Below the pieces are notes generated by a model. That model did not search any database. It saw only the letters and a program-made list of their open reading frames with translations, and was not told the origin of the DNA. Below are positions 1-6,257 of a stretch of DNA of 64,000 nt, piece by piece. Made by a program: the position numbers and the translations under genes. How positions within the stretch are numbered: position 1 is the stretch's first letter; the number at the start of each line of letters is the position of its first letter. Source of the stretch: CAVUCH01 sp963739995 (GTDB taxonomy: Bacteria; Acidobacteriota; Vicinamibacteria; Vicinamibacterales; JAENWD01); NCBI GenBank assembly GCA_963739995.1, contig CAVUCH010000009.1, positions 28,248 to 92,247 of the forward strand. Direction: 5' to 3'.

Positions 1-177
1 GCAATCGCGGGCCCGGTGATGGGCTACCTGAACGATCGCTTCGGCCCACGCGAGATGCTCGCCATCTGGGCCATCCTGCCCCTCGTCATCACGGTGATGT
101 TTCTGGCCATCTACATGCGCGATCGGGCGGTTGGCGGGTACAAGGTCGAGAGGCTGCAGCCGGACGCAGGGGTCTGA
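1..177 (+). CDS. MFS transporter, C-terminal fragment
   Basis: The window opens inside this gene; only the last 58 codons are visible, ending in TGA at 175-177. The piece holds one hydrophobic segment (about residues 19-38: MLAIWAILPL then VITVMFLAIY), preceded by a loop with N-D-R-F-G-P-R. A loop of this kind followed by a final membrane helix and a short polar tail is typical of the last transmembrane helix of major facilitator superfamily permeases. A transporter just upstream of an aldolase-like enzyme and two dehydrogenases suggests uptake of a sugar or sugar acid. The substrate cannot be read from the fragment. The family call is inference from a short piece and could be wrong. Confidence 0.55.
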   Translation, partial: AIAGPVMGYLNDRFGPREMLAIWAILPLVITVMFLAIYMRDRAVGGYKVERLQPDAGV

Positions 178-206
178 CGTGACGCGGCGTGCGGGGTGCG
201 AGAGAT

Positions 207-929
207 ATGCCCGACTTCCCGATCGTTCAGATTTCGCTCGATCTCACATCGTTGCAAGAGGCGCTCGAGACAGCGGAGATTGCCGTGTCAGCCGGCGTGG
301 ACTGGCTCGAGGCCGGGACCCCGCTCATACTGGCCGAGGGGCTGCGTGCGGTGGAGGGCCTGCGCAAGCGCTTCCCGGATCACCCCATCGTTGCGGACCT
401 GAAGACGATGGACGGTGGATACCTCGAGGCGGAGATGATGGCGAAGGCCGGGGCCAACTGCGTCGTCGTGATGGGCCGGGCGCACGAAGCGACGATCCGG
501 CGCGTGGTGGATGCCGGGCGGGACTTCGGGATCCAGGTGATGGGCGACAACCTCGCGGCAGACGATCGCGTCGCCAACGCGCGGTGGATGGAGCGACTGG
601 GTGTGGACTACATCATCCACCACATCGGCTACGACGAGCGCCGGATGATCGCGGGGTTGAGCCCGATGGACGAGCTCGACGAGGTCGTGCGCACGGTGAG
701 TATCCCGGTGCAGGCGGTCGGCGGCCTCTCGATCCGCCAGGCGATCGAATGTCCCGCCCACGGTGCCCCCCTCGTCGTCCTCGGCGCGCCGCTGGTGATC
801 GATGCGGACGAGTTCAAGACCGCCAGCACCAACCTGCACGATGTGCTGAGCGAGATCTGCCGCGAGATCCGCCGCGTTCCTTTCCAGCGGCCTGCACACT
901 GGCCGCCTCCGCGCTTCGCCGCGGAATGA
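207..929 (+). CDS. 3-hexulose-6-phosphate synthase / 3-keto-L-gulonate-6-phosphate decarboxylase-like protein
   Basis: A 240-aa TIM-barrel protein of the orotidine-5'-phosphate decarboxylase superfamily. The superfamily D-x-K-x-x-D signature is visible as ADLKTMDGG (about residues 66-74). The barrel pattern continues with GANCVVVMG, a YIIHHIGYD stretch and VQAVGGLSI near the phosphate-binding end. Relatives are hexulose-6-phosphate synthase (formaldehyde plus ribulose-5-phosphate) and 3-keto-L-gulonate-6-phosphate decarboxylase; length fits both. No 6-phospho-3-hexuloisomerase gene is next to it, so a formaldehyde-fixing role is not supported by context. Neighbouring transporter, zinc dehydrogenase and SDR favour sugar-acid breakdown. 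I took ATG 207 because similarity begins at PDFPIVQ; GTG 189 would add six residues. The exact substrate is unknown. Confidence 0.75.
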   Translation: MPDFPIVQISLDLTSLQEALETAEIAVSAGVDWLEAGTPLILAEGLRAVEGLRKRFPDHPIVADLKTMDGGYLEAEMMAKAGANCVVVMGRAHEATIRRVVDAGRDFGIQVMGDNLAADDRVANARWMERLGVDYIIHHIGYDERRMIAGLSPMDELDEVVRTVSIPVQAVGGLSIRQAIECPAHGAPLVVLGAPLVIDADEFKTASTNLHDVLSEICREIRRVPFQRPAHWPPPRFAAE

Positions 930-1050
930 AAAATGTAGAATGCACAATGTAAAAGGCGGCGCGTTACATGTGCGAACTCCTGATCGCATAGCCGCGGGCT
1001 GGCGGACATTCTTGTTCCAGTTTTCATTTTCCATTCTTCACTTTTCATTT
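924..1050. repeat. AT-rich inverted heptad-like repeat in spacer
   Basis: This spacer is strikingly AT-rich against its GC-rich surroundings. The left arm (about 924-953) reads as short words such as GAATGAAAAATG, TAGAATGCACAATG; the right arm (about 1015-1050) is dominated by TTTTCATTTTCCATTC and CACTTTTCATTT. The reverse complement of the right arm aligns with the left arm over about 30 bases with roughly three-quarters identity, so the region can fold as an imperfect hairpin around a GC-rich centre. The left arm overlaps the stop codon of the preceding gene (927-929). A similar arrangement with the same TGCATTC-like word occurs at 24174-24245. Confidence 0.6.
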
Positions 1051-1063
1051 CTGTCGCTGTCCA

Positions 1064-2116
1064 ATGACCCAATCAGCCGTAGTCCAGTACACCCTCGAGC
1101 CGATGGCCGTCGAGATCCGCGAGGTGTCCGTCCCCGAGATTACAGACGACGATGTCCTGCTCGCGGTGGGGGCGGTATCGGTGTGCGGATCGGATGTGCA
1201 CCAGGCGTACAACACGCATTCGTGGCCGGTGAACGTGCCGGTGACGCTGGGTCATGAGTTTGGTGGCACGATCGCGAGGCTTGGGCGTGCTGTTCGGGGT
1301 TTTCGGGAGGGCGATCGCGTCGTCAGCGAGACCGCGGCCGTGATCTGCGGCGCGTGCGCGATGTGTCGCAGCGGGCGCTACAACCTCTGTCCCACGCGCA
1401 AGGGCTTCGGGTACGGCGTCGACGGGGCCATGGCCGAGTTTGTGAAGGTTCCGGGGCGGTGCCTCCATCACGTGCCGGACTCGCTGGCGTTCGACCTCGC
1501 GTGCCTCACCGAACCCCATGCCGTTGCCTACAACGCGATGTGCGTGAACGTGACGATCCGACCCGGCGATATGGTGGTGGTGCTCGGACCAGGACCGATC
1601 GGATTGCTCTGCGCACGAATGGCCGCCCTCTCCGGGGCCACCCCCCTCGTCATGGTGGGTTTGACGGCGGACGTCGAGCGCCTCGAGATGGCACGGCGTC
1701 TCGGCGCCACGCACGTCGTGGACGCGCAGGCGAACGATCTGGATGGGATCGTGCGCGACCTGAACCCTCTCGGCGCCGATGTCGTGTGCGACGCGTCAGG
1801 ATCGAGCCGGACGCTTGCCGCAGCGCTGCGCCTCGTGCGGCCTGATGGACAGGTGACGAAGGTGGGCTGGTCCCCTGAGCCGCTCGGCGTCGATCTGAAC
1901 CCGCTGGTCCAGAAAAACGTGCGTCTGCAGGGATCGTTCAGCCACAACTGGCCGATCTGGGAGCGCGTGCTGCACCTGCTCGCCTCGGGCGTCACCGGTG
2001 CTGAACAGATCATCGGCTTGCGCGCCGGCCTCTCGGAATGGCGCGAAGCCTTCGATGCCATGCATGAGGGCCGGGTGATCAAGTCGGTGCTGCTGCCCGA
2101 TGCCCACGCTCACTGA
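1064..2116 (+). CDS. Zinc-dependent alcohol dehydrogenase (MDR family, sorbitol/threonine dehydrogenase-like)
   Basis: A 350-aa medium-chain dehydrogenase/reductase that should oxidise a secondary alcohol or polyol with NAD(P). The catalytic-zinc ligands are recognisable in SVCGSDVH (Cys near residue 41) and GHEFGG, with TEPHAV further on. The structural-zinc loop has four cysteines spaced C-x2-C-x2-C-x7-C in CGACAMCRSGRYNLC (about residues 96-110). The Rossmann motif is VVLGPGPIGLL. Length and motif order are normal for sorbitol/threonine-dehydrogenase relatives. It overlaps the next gene by 17 bases, so the two are almost surely cotranscribed. With the upstream aldolase-like gene and transporter it probably belongs to a sugar or polyol pathway; the substrate is inference. 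Confidence 0.85.
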   Translation: MTQSAVVQYTLEPMAVEIREVSVPEITDDDVLLAVGAVSVCGSDVHQAYNTHSWPVNVPVTLGHEFGGTIARLGRAVRGFREGDRVVSETAAVICGACAMCRSGRYNLCPTRKGFGYGVDGAMAEFVKVPGRCLHHVPDSLAFDLACLTEPHAVAYNAMCVNVTIRPGDMVVVLGPGPIGLLCARMAALSGATPLVMVGLTADVERLEMARRLGATHVVDAQANDLDGIVRDLNPLGADVVCDASGSSRTLAAALRLVRPDGQVTKVGWSPEPLGVDLNPLVQKNVRLQGSFSHNWPIWERVLHLLASGVTGAEQIIGLRAGLSEWREAFDAMHEGRVIKSVLLPDAHAH

Positions 2117-2876
2117 TCGCGTCGCCGTCATCACAGGATCCACGTCGGGAATCGGCCGCGGGATTGCCGTCCATTTTGCGCAGCTCGGCGCCGCGGTGGT
2201 CGTGCACGGCACGAACACGGCCCATGGCGAGGCCGTCGCCGCCGGGATTCGCGGGGCCGGCGGGCGGGCGCTGTTCATCGCGGCCGACCTGTCGGACACG
2301 GACGAATGCCAAGGGATCATCAGGACGGCGGCCCGGGAGTTCGGGCGCGTCGACGTGCTGGTGAACAATGCGGGCGACGTGTCGCGCGGGACCATCGAGA
2401 CGGTGCCGCTTGCGCTGTGGGATCGGATCCTCGCGGTGAACCTGCGGGCGCCGTTCATCCTGATGCAGGCCGTGATCCCGCACATGCGCGCACGGGGCGG
2501 CGGCAGCATCGTGAACATCGGATCGGTGAACGCGTACATCGGCGAACCCAAGCTGTGCCCGTATTCCGTGTCGAAGGGCGGCCTGATGACGCTCACGAAG
2601 AACGCGGCCGCCTTCCTCAACCAATACCGGATCCGCGTCAACCAGCTGAACGTCGGCTGGACCCTCACGGAGGGCGAGCATCGCGTGAAGCTCCTCGAAG
2701 GCAAAGGCGAAGGCTGGCTCGAGGACGCCGTCAGCACGCGCCCGTTCGGTCGTCTCCTCGAGCCACAGGACATCGCCTACGCGGCGGCCTACTTCGCATC
2801 CGACGAGAGCGCCTGCATCACCGGCTCGGTGATGGACATGGAGCAGTACCCGGTGGGTGCGCCGCCGAACTGGTAG
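2100..2876 (+). CDS. SDR family oxidoreductase
   Basis: A 258-aa classical short-chain dehydrogenase. Visible are the cofactor motif TGSTSGIGRG (residues 12-21), the structural NNAG near residue 88, the catalytic serine in NIGSVNAY, and the Y-x3-K pair in YSVSKGG. The C-terminus lacks any extra domain. ATG 2100 lies inside the end of the zinc dehydrogenase gene, so the pair is translationally coupled. It ends 8 bp from the stop of the convergent CreD-like gene. SDRs of this sequence type often act on sugars, sugar acids or beta-hydroxy compounds; the neighbours suggest a second redox step in the same pathway, but no substrate can be assigned. Confidence 0.87.
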   Translation: MPTLTDRVAVITGSTSGIGRGIAVHFAQLGAAVVVHGTNTAHGEAVAAGIRGAGGRALFIAADLSDTDECQGIIRTAAREFGRVDVLVNNAGDVSRGTIETVPLALWDRILAVNLRAPFILMQAVIPHMRARGGGSIVNIGSVNAYIGEPKLCPYSVSKGGLMTLTKNAAAFLNQYRIRVNQLNVGWTLTEGEHRVKLLEGKGEGWLEDAVSTRPFGRLLEPQDIAYAAAYFASDESACITGSVMDMEQYPVGAPPNW

Positions 2877-2884
2877 GCGTCACG

Positions 2885-4141
2885 TCACGCCGTTTCGCGC
2901 CGGGCGAGCACGACGCCCCAGTCGACTTTTGCCGTGAGCTGCATCAGCACGAACAGCGTGACGATCGCTCCCGCCGTGACGGTCAGCCCCGTATACCCCT
3001 CGAAGAAGAACGCGTAGCTGAAGAACACCAGGAAGACGAGCTGCGCCAGTCCCGCTTCCCGGAGCGCGAACTGCGTCCCAACCACTACCCGGAGATAGGA
3101 CACCACCAGCGCGACGCTGGTGACCGCCGCTATCGCGAACGACAGGTGGAGGTCCAGATGGTCTACCAGGTAGGCGAGCAGCAGGTGGAACGCGAAGAAC
3201 GCGGCGGAGACGAAGGCGTAGTTCATCGGGTGCAGACTGCGTCCGCGCAGGACGCCGAGGATGACCATGACTGCCAGGAAGAAGAGCAGCGATACCGGGG
3301 CGAACCAGGTGATGCGCGCCGCGAGCGGACCGGGGTTGGTGCGGTCGGGCAGATCCATGCCGATCCGCTGACCCGTCACCAGGCTGTCGAACTTCCAGGT
3401 GAGCAGCCAGCCAGCGCCGTCCGGCCGCTTTTCCGTGGGAGACATCGTGCCGGCAGGGAAGTCGATGGCCTCGAAATCGGTCTTCATCTCGAGCCTGAAA
3501 TCCTGCGCTCGCGTGACACCCTCGCGTGCGAAGGCGTAGGTCCAGTCTCCGAGTCCCCGCGAGGTGTAGGCGATCTCGATCGGCACATGGGCGCCGGCCG
3601 GGACGTCCACGACGGCATCCACGCCCCGGGACAGATCGGTGATCGCTGCTGATCGCTGGCTGCCGGCGGTGAAGACGAACCCGTCGTAAATGGCGTCCGG
3701 GGAAGGGAACATGAAGTTGACAATCACGCGCCGGGGCACGGCGTCCGGGTTGTGCACGCGCCAGCTTGCCCTGAACCGCACGGCGTAGGTGTCGTACCAC
3801 AGCAGCCCTTTCTGCCGCTGGTCGAGGTCGAGCACAACCGACACGCGGGTGGCGTCGAGCGGCAGCACCGTACGCTCGACCGACTGCCGGGAGACGTCGC
3901 GAATGAGCGGACGGCCCTGGTCGTCGCGCTCCTGGACACGTTCGGTCACGGTAGTCGGCCGCTCCAGGCGCGCCTGTGGTGCCACCTGGACGTGTTTGCC
4001 GCCCCACAGCAACGCCACGTCCCGGGACAGGCGGTCGTCGAATTCCCCGGTTCGGGCGACGAGGGTGCCGCCCAGCACCCCCCAGGCCAGCGCCGCACAG
4101 ACGTAGATGAAACCGATGGCAAGCAGACGGGCAGTGGTCAT
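2885..4141 (-). CDS. CreD-like inner membrane protein
   Basis: A 418-aa membrane protein with one N-terminal helix (LLAIGFIYVCAALAWGVLGG), a large soluble region to about residue 285, and five C-terminal hydrophobic helices, starting with TWFAPVSLLFFLAVMVILGV and ending near FVLMQLTA. This architecture and the C-terminal helix cluster resemble the CreD family (inner membrane protein linked in enterobacteria to the CreBC regulon and envelope stress). No creB/creC-like regulators are next to it. I chose the ATG at 4139-4141 because GGAGAAC lies at normal spacing before it; an upstream in-frame extension has non-membrane, low-quality sequence. The biochemical function of CreD is itself unclear, so this is a family call only. 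Confidence 0.65.
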   Translation of the reverse strand: MTTARLLAIGFIYVCAALAWGVLGGTLVARTGEFDDRLSRDVALLWGGKHVQVAPQARLERPTTVTERVQERDDQGRPLIRDVSRQSVERTVLPLDATRVSVVLDLDQRQKGLLWYDTYAVRFRASWRVHNPDAVPRRVIVNFMFPSPDAIYDGFVFTAGSQRSAAITDLSRGVDAVVDVPAGAHVPIEIAYTSRGLGDWTYAFAREGVTRAQDFRLEMKTDFEAIDFPAGTMSPTEKRPDGAGWLLTWKFDSLVTGQRIGMDLPDRTNPGPLAARITWFAPVSLLFFLAVMVILGVLRGRSLHPMNYAFVSAAFFAFHLLLAYLVDHLDLHLSFAIAAVTSVALVVSYLRVVVGTQFALREAGLAQLVFLVFFSYAFFFEGYTGLTVTAGAIVTLFVLMQLTAKVDWGVVLARRETA

Positions 4142-4362
4142 GCGTTCTCCATGTCCGGTCCGCGCGGGATGCGCGGACGACTGGCGAACAGCATGGCCGG
4201 AGGCGCCCGTCGGAGACATGAGGGAGTGATGAGGGACTCGTCAGATGTGGATGAGATCCGCGCCGCCTGCTGGAGAAGAAGGTAGAATCGCGGCCGGCGG
4301 GAAATGAGCTGTCCTCGCTTGCCGTGAACGCTCCGTAACGCCCAGGTCGGTTGACAGCACGC

Positions 4363-5292
4363 ATGCCCACCAGTCCCCGCATCTCGGTTTTTCCCAAGTG
4401 CTACTTCGACGAGCTCGTCTCCGGCCGCATGGATTACGTGTCGTGGATCCATGACGCGGCGACGCTGGGCGGCGAAGGCGTGGAGCACTACGACGAGTTC
4501 TTCCGCAGCCCGGCGCCCGAGCACGTGGACCCGGTTCTCGACGCGATGCGGGAGACCGGCCAGATCACGTCGCTGCTCTGTTTCTCACCCAACTTCACCC
4601 ACCCGGATCCGGATGAGCGCGCGCGCCAGGTGGAACGGCAGAAGGTCGCGATCGATCTGTCGGTACGGCTCGGCACCCGGTACTGCCGCACGCTGACCGG
4701 CCAGCGGTATCCGGAGCTCGAGCGCGGCGAGGGCGTCCGTCGGGCCGTCGAGTGCATCAAGCGATCGCTGGAGTATGCGGAGCAGCGGGACGTCATCCTG
4801 TGCCTGGAGAATCACTACAAGGTCGGGGACTGGCTCTACCCGGAGTTCGCGCAGATGGAAGACGTGTTCCTCGAGGTGATCGACCAGATTCACTCGCCGC
4901 ACTTCGGGGTCCAGTACGACCCGTCCAACGCCGTCGTCGGCGGCTTCGACCCGATCGCGTTCCTCAAGAAGGTCAAGGACCGGGTCGTGACCATGCACGC
5001 CTCCGACAGGTACCTGGTGCCGGGGACGACCATCGATGAAATCAAGTCGTCGGACGGCACCGTCGGATACCCGGACAAGCTGCGGCACGGTGAGACGGGA
5101 AAGGGGATGAACGACTACGACGCGATCTTCCGCATCCTCGCCGGCGCCGGATTCGCCGGGTGGATCTCCGTGGAAGACGGGATGAATGGGCTCGACGAGC
5201 TCAGGCGATCGGTGGAGTTCCTGAAGGCGAAACGCGCGGCGTACTACGGGGAGACAGGTAGAGCCGGATCGAAGTCCAGCCCTACGCTGTGA
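4363..5292 (+). CDS. Sugar phosphate isomerase/epimerase (xylose isomerase-like TIM barrel)
   Basis: A 309-aa protein of the AP-endonuclease-2 / xylose-isomerase-like TIM-barrel family. Typical elements are the repeated acidic and histidine metal-ligand candidates: GGEGVEHYDEFF near the start, ILCLENHYKVGD (about residues 146-157), GVQYDPSNAV, VVTMHASDRY and the C-terminal WISVEDGMNG. These match the Glu/His/Asp/Glu ligand pattern of inosose dehydratase, tagatose epimerase and related enzymes. It is transcribed away from the CreD-like gene and converges with the next one, so it is a single-gene unit. ATG 4363 is used; TTG 4351, directly after AGGTCGG, is an alternative. Substrate unknown, probably a keto sugar or cyclitol. 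Confidence 0.8.
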   Translation: MPTSPRISVFPKCYFDELVSGRMDYVSWIHDAATLGGEGVEHYDEFFRSPAPEHVDPVLDAMRETGQITSLLCFSPNFTHPDPDERARQVERQKVAIDLSVRLGTRYCRTLTGQRYPELERGEGVRRAVECIKRSLEYAEQRDVILCLENHYKVGDWLYPEFAQMEDVFLEVIDQIHSPHFGVQYDPSNAVVGGFDPIAFLKKVKDRVVTMHASDRYLVPGTTIDEIKSSDGTVGYPDKLRHGETGKGMNDYDAIFRILAGAGFAGWISVEDGMNGLDELRRSVEFLKAKRAAYYGETGRAGSKSSPTL

Positions 5293-5298
5293 CTGCCT

Positions 5299-5985
5299 TC
5301 ACTGCCGGGTCGGCGCGTCGGTCGGGCCGGTCCGCTGCCGGGGCTCGATGGCGGTCGCCCGGATGAATACGTCCACACCTTCGAGCGCCTTGCGATCGTC
5401 CTCGTGAAGACCCGCGCGGTCGATCGCGTCCTTGTCGGGCCGCTTCTCGAGCCGCCCGCTCACCTGCACCGGCTGCCCCGCGGGCAGGGTACCGACGCCG
5501 GCCTGGATGTTCCGGTCCAGCAGCACCAGCGTGCGATTCATCGGCCTGCCTACCCAGAGCGTCCGGGGCCCGGGAGTGCCCATCACCGGGATGGCCGGAA
5601 TAGCTACCGCCCGGCCCACGTAATCCTTCTTGGCCGTCAGCAGTTCCATGTCGCCAATGACCCGTGGTCCGTCGCCGACGGGATTCAGCGGCTTGTCGTC
5701 GCCGCGGCCGAGTCCTTCCGGATCGTTCTCCCGCTCTCCTGAGGTACCGGCTACGGAGTAGGGGCCGGATTGGCCGCCCTCACGCGCTCCTTCTGCGCGC
5801 AGCATCCAGAGCAGGCCCAGCAGCACCAGCACAACCGGGGGAAGCGCGAACAGCCACGCGCGGCTCCGCCGCGGCGTAGGGTGAGACGCCGGGTCACGAG
5901 TTTCTACCGGATCCGGCGCTTCGTCGGGCGCGACGCGGTGGGAACGGTGTTCGGGCGGGTGATCGTCGTGATGCGAGTGGTCCAT
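5299..5985 (-). CDS. Single-pass membrane protein of unknown function
   Basis: I do not recognise a named family. The 228-aa product starts with a His/Asp/Pro-rich cytosolic segment (MDHSHHDDHPPEH), has one strong membrane helix at about residues 47-62 (WLFALPPVVLVLLGLLWML), and then a polar linker and a C-terminal domain of about 100 residues rich in beta-like segments (GRAVAIPAIPVMG, RTLWVGRP, LPAGQPVQVSGRLEKRP). The last part resembles small OB-fold-like domains in which a value range is followed by VSGRL, but that is only a visual impression. ATG 5983-5985 has GGAGGA seven bases upstream. It diverges from uvrA and converges with the isomerase gene. Confidence 0.6.
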   Translation of the reverse strand: MDHSHHDDHPPEHRSHRVAPDEAPDPVETRDPASHPTPRRSRAWLFALPPVVLVLLGLLWMLRAEGAREGGQSGPYSVAGTSGERENDPEGLGRGDDKPLNPVGDGPRVIGDMELLTAKKDYVGRAVAIPAIPVMGTPGPRTLWVGRPMNRTLVLLDRNIQAGVGTLPAGQPVQVSGRLEKRPDKDAIDRAGLHEDDRKALEGVDVFIRATAIEPRQRTGPTDAPTRQ

Positions 5986-6157
5986 GGGTCCTCCCGACGC
6001 GGCACGTCGGCCTGCCTGGCCGCCTGTGCGCCGGTCGTGCAGGAAGTGTGCCCCCTGGGGGCGACCAGGGAGGCTGCCAGGGTGCGAGAGTGCGGAGGAG
6101 GTGCGCCGGCGGCCCGCGGACTGGGCGGTCACTGGAACCGTTCAAGGGCACCCCGGT

Positions 6158-6186
6158 TTGCCCCGGTGCGTCCCATCGGGTACCAT
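6158..6186 (+). promoter_or_regulatory. Candidate sigma-70-type promoter for uvrA
   Basis: TTGCCC at 6158-6163 and TACCAT at 6181-6186 are separated by exactly 17 bases and lie about 70 bases before the uvrA start, in the spacer shared with a divergent gene. I see no obvious LexA-type palindrome around them. Confidence 0.4.
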
Positions 6187-6257
6187 CAACAGTTTGGGAC
6201 CTGTGCGGGCGAGCCTGCAGTGTGGTCCTGCTCCAACCAGGTCTCCAGCTTCGTGCT

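Noticed and set aside
288..1034. Long open frames on the minus strand opposite the aldolase gene
   Set aside because: High G+C leaves antisense frames open. The translations are low in hydrophobic pattern, rich in Arg/His/Pro and overlap a well-supported gene.
2880..4397. 505-residue open frame on the minus strand over the CreD-like gene
   Set aside because: It is a shifted frame of the same region with Arg/Pro/Gly-rich sequence, no domain, and no membrane pattern, while the chosen frame shows clear helices.
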